Shown piece by piece: positions 1 through 7,600 of a stretch of DNA of 15,964 nt. Under the pieces are notes generated by a model. It made no database searches. It saw nothing but the letters and a program-made list of their open reading frames with translations, and was not told the DNA's origin. Both the position numbers and the translations under genes were made by a program. Each line of letters begins with the position of its first letter. The stretch's first letter is position 1. Source of the DNA: Acidobacteriota bacterium (lineage in GTDB: Bacteria; Acidobacteriota; Thermoanaerobaculia; Thermoanaerobaculales; Sulfomarinibacteraceae); assembly GCA_030637805.1 (NCBI GenBank), contig DAOWFV010000148.1:1-15964 (forward strand), in the 5' to 3' direction.

Positions 1-1566
1 ACCGAAGGCCTGCGCAGCTTCCTGGATGAGGAGGGCCTGTCGGTGGAGGCGGTGCCGGAGGAGGCGCCCATCGAAGAGGTTTTGCGCAGGGTGGGCTCAG
101 GTCGCTACTCCCTGACGGTGGCCGACTCGGCGATCACCCACGCCATGCGCGCGGGGGAACGAATGGTCATCGTCGGCCCGGTGGCGGAACGCCGCGCAAT
201 TGTGTGGGCGGTCAGGACGAGAAGCCCGCGCCTCCGTCTGGCGGTCGACGACTTCCTTTTTGCCGAGCAGGTGTTGTTGCGCGCAACGCGGACCACGACC
301 TGCCGCGACCTCAATCGGGTGCGGCAGGCTGGGGTTCTGCGTCTCATTACCCGCAATTCTCCCACCACCTGCACGGTCGAACAGGGTGGCCTCCAGGGCT
401 TCGAGTACGACCTCGCTCAGAGCTTCGCGCGCTCCCTCGGAGTCCGCCTGGAACTGTCGATACCACCGCCCGAGATCGATCCCCTGAAGTGGCTTGAACG
501 CGGTTACGGCGATATCGTCGCCCTGCATGAACCGGTGGCTCCCGAGGACGAGGGCATCTTCCTCGTCAGTATTCCCTATCGCGTGGTTGACCTGGTGAGC
601 GTGGTCTCCTCCCGTGCGAATCCGCCGGCGGCCGTTTCGGACCTCGCCGGAGTGCGGGTGGCTGCCTCGCGATCTGTCGCATCGATCTGTCGGTTGGTAC
701 CGCTGCGGGCGCCGATGCGCGCGACGGTGCCTTTTCCGGGAGCCGACGCCTTCAACGCAATGCTCGAGGTCGCCCACGGACGCGTCCCGGCTGCAGTCGT
801 AGACCAGGATGCGGTTCGGCTGGAGCTCGCCAACCGTCCGGATCTGCAAACGGGCTCATTGGTTCTTCCGGGAGTCGGGCTGACCTGGTTGCTCAATTCC
901 TCGTCGCCGATGCTGCACCTGGAGGTGAACCGCTTCCTGAGGAGCGCCCGGAAGTCGGGCCTCGTGCGGCAGCTGGTTCTCAACGATCTCGGATCGTGGC
1001 GGCCGTATGTGCCGTCCAGCCTGCCGCCGATCCCCGCGAACGCCCTCACCCCATACGATGAGCTCCTGCAGTGGGTGGGGCGGCGGCACGAGATCGACTG
1101 GCGACTGCTGGCATCGCTGATGTACGAGGAGTCGCGCTTCGATCCGGATGCGGTGGGGCCGGGGGGCTCCGCCGGCCTGTTCCAGTTCATGCCGTTCACC
1201 TGGCGAGAACTCGGGGTGGAGGACCCGCACCATCCAACGGAGGCCGCAGAGGCCGGAGGGCGCTACCTTCGCCGGCTGATGGACGGGTTCGAAGATCTGC
1301 CCCTGCCCGACCGGGTGGCGATGGCGATCGCCTCGTATAACGTGGGCCCGAGACACGTTTTCGATGCAAGGAGGCTGGCGGGGCAGATGGACTTCGATCC
1401 GGACCGATGGACGGGATCGGTCGAAACCGCGATGCTGCTGCTCGACGACCCGGAGGTAGCGCGTGGTTTTCCGGCCGGGGTCTGCCGGTGCCGCCGCGCG
1501 GTGGGGTACACCAGACGCATCCTTCGCCGCTATCGGGCCTACACCGAGCAGTTCCCTCCCGCCTAA
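1..1566 (+). CDS. Tandem SBP_bac_3 / SLT lytic transglycosylase, MltF-type (5' partial)
   Basis: The frame is open from the first base, so the true start lies outside the window; a GTG at 43 is in frame but sits inside a domain. Codons 1 to about 95 look like the second lobe of a family-3 solute-binding domain, with a TVADS motif near base 120. A second complete solute-binding domain follows, with the MltF-like signature RNSPTTC near base 355 and GFEYDLA. A C-terminal soluble lytic transglycosylase domain begins near base 1050: YEESRF with the catalytic Glu at 1129-1131, then GLFQFMP and SYNVGP. The family cleaves peptidoglycan glycan strands by 1,6-anhydro formation, in the periplasm or at the outer membrane. 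E. coli MltF has one binding domain, so the tandem arrangement is a variation. The gene ends inside a hairpin and converges on the next gene. Family assignment is secure; the ligand of the binding domains is unknown. Confidence 0.88.
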   Translation, partial: TEGLRSFLDEEGLSVEAVPEEAPIEEVLRRVGSGRYSLTVADSAITHAMRAGERMVIVGPVAERRAIVWAVRTRSPRLRLAVDDFLFAEQVLLRATRTTTCRDLNRVRQAGVLRLITRNSPTTCTVEQGGLQGFEYDLAQSFARSLGVRLELSIPPPEIDPLKWLERGYGDIVALHEPVAPEDEGIFLVSIPYRVVDLVSVVSSRANPPAAVSDLAGVRVAASRSVASICRLVPLRAPMRATVPFPGADAFNAMLEVAHGRVPAAVVDQDAVRLELANRPDLQTGSLVLPGVGLTWLLNSSSPMLHLEVNRFLRSARKSGLVRQLVLNDLGSWRPYVPSSLPPIPANALTPYDELLQWVGRRHEIDWRLLASLMYEESRFDPDAVGPGGSAGLFQFMPFTWRELGVEDPHHPTEAAEAGGRYLRRLMDGFEDLPLPDRVAMAIASYNVGPRHVFDARRLAGQMDFDPDRWTGSVETAMLLLDDPEVARGFPAGVCRCRRAVGYTRRILRRYRAYTEQFPPA

Positions 1567-1608
1567 ATTCACACTGCGGCCGACTACACCGGCCGCAGTG
1601 TGAATTTA
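1564..1608 (+). terminator. 18-bp perfect inverted repeat at the stop codon of the transglycosylase gene
   Basis: Arms 1564-1581 and 1591-1608 are exact reverse complements around a 9-nt loop. The TAA stop is part of the left arm. No long T tract follows, so this would be an I-shaped or bidirectional terminator or an mRNA-end protecting hairpin. Confidence 0.6.
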
Positions 1609-1644
1609 AGCCAAGATGAGCGGATCTCTCCACTCATCTTGGCT
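1609..1644 (-). terminator. 12-bp perfect inverted repeat at the stop codon of the HEPN-like gene
   Basis: Arms 1609-1620 (AGCCAAGATGAG) and 1633-1644 (CTCATCTTGGCT) match exactly around a 12-nt loop. The hairpin begins directly beyond the TAG stop of the minus-strand gene and abuts the hairpin serving the convergent gene. Confidence 0.55.
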
Positions 1645-2751
1645 CTATGTGTTGTTCTTCTGAAACATGTCCCGGAGGGAGAGGAGGATCTTGGCGAAGT
1701 TCGCCTCTTTGAGGTATTCCTGCAGCTCGTCCTTGGCGGCCCCCGCGCTGACCTTCTTGTCGACCTTGGCGATGACGTCGTAGAAGTTGGACAGGGGTTG
1801 GAGGCCAAGGCGGGAGAAGTTGATTTCATACCAGTCGCTGGCGGTAACCTGCTCCCACACCAAAGGCGCCGGGGTCACGTCGCTGGTCCACATCCCCTCG
1901 GCGATGGCGGTTACCTCGCGGTAGAGCTCGCGCAAGATCGCCATCTGGTCCCCTTCCTCCAGGGCCTGCGAGAGCTTCTTCCGTCCACCCCCGGCAACCG
2001 GCTCGTCCGCCCCCTCCTCGACTTCGGGAGGTCCGTCTGCGGCCTCGGGCTCCTCGTCGGCGCCACTCGCCGGCTCCTTCTCCGCGGCTGCCGGCACGTT
2101 GCCTTCCGAGGTCCGGACGGGTCTGCGGGGGGGCTTGGGTGCGCTCTCCTCGACCGCGGGTGGCGGCGAATCATCCGCGGCATCGTCGGCCGCGTGCGGG
2201 GTCTCTTCCTCATCGTCCCGGCGATCGGCGATGTCCGCGATCTCAACCTCGCCGGGCCCCTCCGGACTCTCCGCGGCCCTGGAGGGCGGCTTTTCAACGG
2301 CCACCTCGCCGGTCCGGGCATCAGCCATGGCCTTGCGAAAGCGGAGGTGAAAGGTGCCGAGAAAAGACAGCTCCGACTCGCTGATCGGCCGCGTTCGTCC
2401 GAGTTTTGCCCGCATCACCTCGAGCTCGAGAAAGCGGGCGTTGAGGAGGGCCGAGCTCGGGGCGAGGCCCATGATCCCCTGGAAGGAATCAGCGTTGTGC
2501 TCGATGATCTCCAGGAGGTCCGGAAAGACCGCGTAGTCCATGACCTGCTGGTACTGGCTCTCGTACCAGTCAATTGCCTGCTCCCGCTCCTTGGCCGCGA
2601 CGAGGCGCTCGAGGACCTTCTCGGGCAGGCCTTTCCGGTACCACTTGTCGCCGTGGGTGCGTTCCAGCCCCTGGCGCACGGCCTCCCTCAGCTCGCCGAG
2701 GATCTCGGCGATGATGCGGTACGCATCGATGTTCTGTTCCAACCACTCCAT
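1645..2751 (-). CDS. Unknown protein: HEPN(Swt1)-like N-domain, acidic linker, conserved helical C-domain
   Basis: The 368-residue protein has no signal peptide or membrane segment and is probably cytoplasmic. Residues 10-143 are helical and resemble Swt1-type HEPN domains: a D-W-Y-ESQ helix, then FPDLLEIIEHNADSF, then the E-x3-R region near residues 110-119 followed by RPISESEL. HEPN RNases usually carry R-x4-6-H at that last place. Here R114 is followed by AKLGR with no His, so RNase activity is doubtful. Residues about 144-275 are a low-complexity Asp/Glu/Pro/Ala linker, likely disordered. Residues 276-368 form a second helical domain (SDWYEINF, LSNFYDVIAKVD) that I do not recognise. The ATG at 2751 is preceded by TAGGAG at a suitable distance. 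The HEPN link is inference from pattern; a scaffold or adaptor protein is equally possible. Confidence 0.75.
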   Translation of the reverse strand: MEWLEQNIDAYRIIAEILGELREAVRQGLERTHGDKWYRKGLPEKVLERLVAAKEREQAIDWYESQYQQVMDYAVFPDLLEIIEHNADSFQGIMGLAPSSALLNARFLELEVMRAKLGRTRPISESELSFLGTFHLRFRKAMADARTGEVAVEKPPSRAAESPEGPGEVEIADIADRRDDEEETPHAADDAADDSPPPAVEESAPKPPRRPVRTSEGNVPAAAEKEPASGADEEPEAADGPPEVEEGADEPVAGGGRKKLSQALEEGDQMAILRELYREVTAIAEGMWTSDVTPAPLVWEQVTASDWYEINFSRLGLQPLSNFYDVIAKVDKKVSAGAAKDELQEYLKEANFAKILLSLRDMFQKNNT

Positions 2752-2798
2752 GGGCGCCGTCTCCTACCCCAAACGAGGGTAGCATGGCAGTGGCTTCG

Positions 2799-2820
2799 CC
2801 CGGATAGTCACCGGGTTTCG
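2799..2820. repeat. Short dispersed repeat, copy 1 (stem CCCGG/CCGGG then TTTCG)
   Basis: CCCGGATAGTCACCGGGTTTCG recurs almost unchanged at 13553-13575. In this copy CCCGG and CCGGG can pair around a 7-nt loop. It lies in the gap between two minus-strand genes. Two copies are too few to name a family. Confidence 0.3.
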
Positions 2821-2845
2821 TCGCAACGGCGGCGAAGCGTCACCC

Positions 2846-2887
2846 ACCTGCAACCTGCAACCTGAGACCTGAGACCTGAAGCCTGAA
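2846..2887. repeat. Heptanucleotide tandem repeat, six units of ACCTGAN type
   Basis: Six contiguous 7-bp units can be read: ACCTGCA twice, ACCTGAG twice, ACCTGAA once and GCCTGAA once, ending seven bases before the stop codon of the NapC-type cytochrome gene. The same unit appears at 7881-7901. Confidence 0.85.
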
Positions 2888-2894
2888 TCCGAGG

Positions 2895-4361
2895 TCAGTT
2901 CAGCTCGAGGGCGGCGGCGAAGTCGGGGAGCTCCGGACTGTCCTCGACAAGGAATACGTGGCAGTTCTCACAGTCCATCGGGATCACATGCTCACCATCG
3001 GCGGTTGCCATCTCGTCATCATGGCAGCGCCAGCATCCGGGGAAATCGTCATGTCCGATGTGGTTCGGATGGGTCTCCCAGTTGGTGTCCATCTCCGGGA
3101 AGACCACCTTGCCATAGGCGAGGGCGGCTGATTCTGCGCCCTGCCGAACCAGGTCTGGTTGAGCCGCGGCGAGGTCGGGATACTCGGTCTCGTAGAACTC
3201 GAGGATTGCCTCGCGGACCGCGTTCACGCCAGCGCTGTGGGTCTCGTAGTCACCCTCGACGGCGGCGACGGCCTGTCGTTTGAAGTACGGCAGGTCCACC
3301 AGTTCGGGATGGGTGTCGAGAATCCAGTCGAGCCCCTTGGCGGGCACGTGGAAAGTGTGGGTGGGCCGGTTGTGACAATCGATGCAGTCCATGATGCGGG
3401 CGTCCGTTATCTCCTGGTCAGTCGGAAGGTCCTCACCATCGCGGGTGTAGGTCCGGACTCCGCCGTCGGGAGTGGTGAGCTCGACCCAGGTGATCTCGTC
3501 GCGGCTTTCGTCAGGCGAGATATAGCGGATGCGGTTGTCGGAGTAGATGTGCCACCAGTGGATGCCGCCGTGGCGTCCTATGTCGAGGCTCCCACCGCCG
3601 GTCTTGAGGAGCATCGCGGTGTAGGACGGGGTGTTGGCCTCATCGGTGCCGTAGCGCGAGAAGACCCTCAGCTTGTCGCCGTGATGTTTGTTGGGCCAGT
3701 GGCACTGCTCGCACGTCTCACGCGCCGGACGGAGCGTGTGGAGCGGGGTCAAGATGGGGTGCTGGTAGGTGCCCAGTGCGGTGTGCCAGACCTGACGGAG
3801 TCCGTCGAGCTTCGACTTGACGAACCACGAGGCGCCGGGACCAATGTGGCAGTCGACGCATGCAACCCGGGAATGGGGCGAGTCCTGGTACGCGGTGAAC
3901 TCGGGCTGCATGATCGTGTGGCAGGTTTCGCCGCAGAACTCGACCGTCTCCATCTCCTCGACGGCGCGGAAGGACGCGACCCCCAGGATCACGGTGTTGA
4001 GGGCGGTCAGACCAATAACGATTAACGCAACTCGCCGCATGTGCGGGTCGTTGAAATCGAGGCGCGGGTAGGTGGTGAGCTCGGCCTCGGTTGCCCCAGC
4101 CTTGATCAGCTTGCGGCGCCGGCGCCACATACCGATTGGGATCTCGATAAGACCGAGGACGAAAATCGCAGGCAGGAAAACGTAGGCGAAGAGACCGATG
4201 TACGGATTGTCGAGACCTCCCCAGAGCTGGGCGACGATGAAGACAATTATGAGAAGACCGGACAGCGTCGTCAGAACGACGCCGGCGATGGTGAGCCCGT
4301 TGTTCGCGTAATTGAAGAGTCTGCCGAAGAATTTCTTGCGGTCTGATGTGCTGGGTGCCAT
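2895..4361 (-). CDS. NapC/NirT-family (ImcH-like) six-heme membrane cytochrome c
   Basis: The 488-residue protein has three membrane helices near residues 22-48, 54-79 and 110-131, then a periplasmic heme domain. Heme motifs: CGETCH at 143-148 (a CX3CH form), CVDCH 168, CEQCH 217, CIDCH 326, CWRCH 443 and CENCH 464. The first motif is followed by TIMQPEF, and the second by IGPGASWFVKSKLDG, a hallmark of the NapC/NrfH fold. The family oxidises membrane quinol and passes electrons to periplasmic cytochromes. Geobacter ImcH, needed for high-potential extracellular acceptors, has similar extra helices and extra hemes. The ATG at 4361 has an ideal AGGAGG at 4366-4371. The gene is divergent from the 23-heme cytochrome, which suggests joint use. 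Family is secure; the ImcH-like role is inference. Confidence 0.9.
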   Translation of the reverse strand: MAPSTSDRKKFFGRLFNYANNGLTIAGVVLTTLSGLLIIVFIVAQLWGGLDNPYIGLFAYVFLPAIFVLGLIEIPIGMWRRRRKLIKAGATEAELTTYPRLDFNDPHMRRVALIVIGLTALNTVILGVASFRAVEEMETVEFCGETCHTIMQPEFTAYQDSPHSRVACVDCHIGPGASWFVKSKLDGLRQVWHTALGTYQHPILTPLHTLRPARETCEQCHWPNKHHGDKLRVFSRYGTDEANTPSYTAMLLKTGGGSLDIGRHGGIHWWHIYSDNRIRYISPDESRDEITWVELTTPDGGVRTYTRDGEDLPTDQEITDARIMDCIDCHNRPTHTFHVPAKGLDWILDTHPELVDLPYFKRQAVAAVEGDYETHSAGVNAVREAILEFYETEYPDLAAAQPDLVRQGAESAALAYGKVVFPEMDTNWETHPNHIGHDDFPGCWRCHDDEMATADGEHVIPMDCENCHVFLVEDSPELPDFAAALELN

Positions 4362-4365
4362 GCGA

Positions 4366-4371
4366 CCTCCT
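4366..4371 (-). promoter_or_regulatory. Ribosome binding site of the NapC-type cytochrome
   Basis: AGGAGG on the minus strand, 4 nt upstream of the ATG at 4361. It fixes the start codon. Confidence 0.8.
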
Positions 4372-4397
4372 GGGATCTTTCGCTCCGTGCCGGCGAG

Positions 4398-4426
4398 ATA
4401 CTATCACTTGACCACTTTATGCACAA
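4398..4426 (-). promoter_or_regulatory. Putative sigma70-type promoter of the NapC-type cytochrome gene
   Basis: On the minus strand TTGTGC (4426-4421), a 17-nt spacer and TAGTAT (4403-4398) form a -35/-10 pair with an extended TGA just before the -10. The predicted start is near 4391, leaving about 30 nt of leader. The response regulator promoter at 8440-8468 has the same TTGT / TGATAGT arrangement, which supports both calls. Confidence 0.4.
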
Positions 4427-4435
4427 CTGCTCAAA

Positions 4436-4451
4436 TGCCACGATAGTGGCA
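4436..4451. promoter_or_regulatory. Perfect palindrome, candidate operator between divergent cytochrome genes
   Basis: TGCCAC-GATA-GTGGCA is a perfect 6+6 palindrome around GATA. It lies just upstream of the minus promoter and about 45 nt upstream of the plus promoter candidate. CGATAGTG is repeated directly at 4441-4448 and 4468-4475. This would suit a dimeric regulator controlling both genes; no regulator is identified. Confidence 0.35.
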
Positions 4452-4496
4452 CGGCAAACGGTCGAGTCGATAGTGTTAAGTGTTCGAAAAAATGGG

Positions 4497-4526
4497 TTTA
4501 CCGCCGGGTTGGCCATTTTGTAATAT
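4497..4526 (+). promoter_or_regulatory. Putative promoter of the 23-heme cytochrome gene
   Basis: TTTACC (4497-4502), an 18-nt spacer and TAATAT (4521-4526) match the sigma70 consensus at four of six positions each. It would give a leader of about 98 nt. The surrounding stretch is notably AT-rich for this genome. Confidence 0.3.
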
Positions 4527-4618
4527 GACTTTCAGTCTCAATACCATCTCGTTAATGAGCTTGAATATTTCTTCACATGGGGATATGGTTTGAGTCAGCC
4601 TGGGTGTCTCACCGGGTT

Positions 4619-4624
4619 AGGAGG
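4619..4624 (+). promoter_or_regulatory. Ribosome binding site choosing the start of the 23-heme cytochrome
   Basis: AGGAGG lies 6 nt before the ATG at 4631. The earlier in-frame ATG at 4577 has no such site and would place 18 extra residues before the signal peptide. Confidence 0.75.
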
Positions 4625-4630
4625 GGCTTC

Positions 4631-7600
4631 ATGATGAACTGGGTTCAACGGGGTTGGACCTCGAGACGCTGGCGCCGGGGGGCTGTTCTCGCCTTCGGGT
4701 TTGCGATCGGCTTGTCCACAGCTCCCGTGGCGGCCCAGGAAAACGCAGACTGCTTGATGTGCCACGAAGACCCCGAGCTGGTCGGGGAAAAGGCCGGTGT
4801 CGAGGTGCCGGTCTTCGTCGACCCCGAGGCCTTTTCTTCCTCGGTTCACGGAGAGTTCGGGTGCATCGATTGCCACGGAGACCTCGATGGTATCGAGCTG
4901 CCGCACGACGAAGAGCTGGAGCCCGTCGACTGCGCCATGTGCCACGAAGACGTGGCCGAGGAGCTGGAGAGCGGCCCGCACGGGGCCTGGGCAAAGGACC
5001 CGGACTCGCCTGCAGCAGGTTGCATCAATTGCCATGGTACGCATGATGTCCTTCCTCCCGGCGATTCAGCGGCGAAGACCGGACCCGCCAACGCATCGGA
5101 GCTTTGTGGTCGCTGTCATGTCAGGGAAGTCCGCCAGGTCGCCAAGAGTCCCCACGCAAGGGGAGCGAACGGTGCTCCCAATGCGAGCTGTGTGAACTGC
5201 CACAGCGGGCACGCCATGACGCCGCCGCAGGGGGAAGAGGAGGAGGTGGCGATCTGCGGCACCTGTCACGCGCAACAGGCCGTCGAGCACCGCCGGAGCC
5301 TGCACGGTGTGGCCGCGGCCAAGGGCGATGACCTCGCGCCGAGCTGCCTCACCTGCCACGAGCACCACGCGATCCTGCCGCGAACCGATCCCGCCTCGCC
5401 GACCAGCACCATGAATATCCCGATGTTGTGCGGGACCTGCCACCACGAGGGAACCCAGGTCTCCCTCACCCACGACATCCCGCAGGATCGGATTCTCGAG
5501 AATTACTCGCTCAGCATCCACGGGGAGGGTCTGTTCAAGAGGGGGCTTTCGGTAACCGCGGTCTGCACCTCGTGCCATACCTCGCACGATATCCTGCCCC
5601 ACGCCGACCCGAGATCGAGCATCCACCGTGAAAATGTTGCCGCCACCTGTACCGTCTGCCACTCGCGCATCGAGGAGGTGCACGTCAAGGTAGTCGAGGG
5701 CCGGTTGTGGGAAGAAAAACCCCATCAGATTCCCTCCTGTGTGGAGTGCCACCAGCCGCACAAGATCCGGCGCGAGGCACTGACCGCGCTCGGGGCCGCC
5801 AACCGAAACTGCATGCGCTGTCACGCCGATACCGAGCTCGAGATGGAACGCGACGGCGCGATGATCTCGCTGTTTGTGGATGAAGGTGCGTACGACATCG
5901 GATCGCACGCGGGCACGGCCTGTGCCCAATGCCACACACAGGTGACGCCGTCGCACGAGCGCGCTTGTGACACCATTACCGAACCGGTGGACTGCAGTAT
6001 CTGCCACGCGCAGTGGGTTCAGAGGTACAACATCAGCACCCACGGCACGCTTGCAGCGGCCGGTGATCCCGACGCCCCGCGGTGTCTTGACTGCCACGAA
6101 AAGCATGCCACCGAGGGCAAGCGCCTCCCGACGTCTCCGACCTACCCGCGCAACGTCCCGGACCTCTGCGGGAGGTGTCACCGCCAGGGCGAGAAGGCGG
6201 CAAGAAGGATCGAATCGGAGATCCCCGACATCGTGGGTAGCTATGTGATGAGCATCCACGGCAAGGGCCTCGTGGAGGCCGGTCTGGTGGTTTCCGCGAC
6301 GTGCACCAATTGCCACACCGCCCACATGGAGCTGCCGGCGGATGATCCGGAATCCTCGATCAACAGCGCGAATATCGCGGCGACCTGTGGTACCTGCCAT
6401 CACGGCATCGAGGAGACCTTTAGGACCAGCGTACACTGGCCTGAAAACACCGAAACCGAGAAAGAGCTCCCGACCTGCGAGAACTGCCACACCTCGCACA
6501 CGATCTCGCGCACCGACGTCGAGGGCTTCCGCCTCTCGATGATGAACCAGTGCGGGCGTTGTCATGCGGAGGAGGCCGAGACCTTCTTCGACACATACCA
6601 CGGCAAGGTTTCGCGGCTGGGTTCCGAGGGTGCGGCGAAATGCTACGACTGCCACGGCACCCACAACATCCTTCCCCCGACTCATCCCGATTCCACCCTC
6701 AGCCACGACAACGTCGTGGACACGTGCGCCACCTGCCATCCGCGCGCACACCGTCAGTTTGCGGGCTATCTCACCCACGCCACCCACCACGACCCCGACA
6801 AGTACCCGTTCCTCTTCTACTCCTTCTGGTTCATGACCGCTCTCCTGGGTGGAACGATGACCTTTGCCCTCCTCCACACAGGAGCATGGCTGTGGCGGCT
6901 GCTGAGGACCCGCGACAAGTGGGTGATGCACAAAGAGGCGCTCGCCGAGCGCCTCTATGAACGATTCAACCGCGTCCACCGGCTGATGCACCTCGTGATG
7001 CTGCTCTCCTTCTTCACCCTCGCCCTCACCGGCATGACCTTGAAGTTTTCCTACATGGGTTGGGCGGTCATGCTGTCGAGGATTCTCGGCGGATTCGCCG
7101 CCATGGGATTGCTCCACCGCATAGCCGCTGTCGTCATTATCGGCCTCTTCGTATTCCATTTACGCCAGATCTGGCAAGGGCGCAAGGCATCCGGCAAGGG
7201 ATGGTTCGCCTACATTTTCGGCAAGGACACCCTGATGTTCAACCTCACCGACATCAGGCAGGTGTGGGAGTCGATCAAGTGGTTCCTGGGCCGTGGGCCG
7301 CGGCCCCACTACGGTCGCTTCACCTACTGGGAGAAGTTCGACTACTTCGCGGTCTTCTGGGGCATCTTCGTGATCGGCTCCACCGGCCTGCTGCTCTGGT
7401 TCCCCGTGTTCTTCACCCGCTTCCTGCCGGGATGGGCGGTCAACGTCGCGACCATAATCCACTCCGACGAGGCGCTGCTGGCGGTGGCATTCATCTTCAC
7501 CATCCACTTCTTTAACACCCATTTCCGCCCCGACAAGTTCCCGATGGACCCGGTCATTTTCACCGGCCTGGTTTCGCTCGAGGAGCTCCGCCACGACAAG

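Noticed and set aside
1600..2865. Plus-strand open frame of 421 codons
   Set aside because: It lies antisense to the HEPN-like gene, which has a ribosome site, sensible composition and domain features. The plus frame is a high-GC shadow.
2846..2887. CRISPR array
   Set aside because: Units are 7 bp and contiguous, with no spacers.
4508..4525. Sigma54-type promoter (TGGCC...TTTTGTA)
   Set aside because: The GG to GC spacing of the consensus is not met; the -12 GC is absent.
4577..4630. Upstream ATG start for the 23-heme cytochrome
   Set aside because: No ribosome site precedes it, while AGGAGG lies 6 nt before the ATG at 4631, which also gives a normal signal peptide.
5066..7159. Minus-strand open frame of 697 codons
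   Set aside because: It is antisense to the 23-heme cytochrome, whose regularly spaced heme motifs prove the plus frame.
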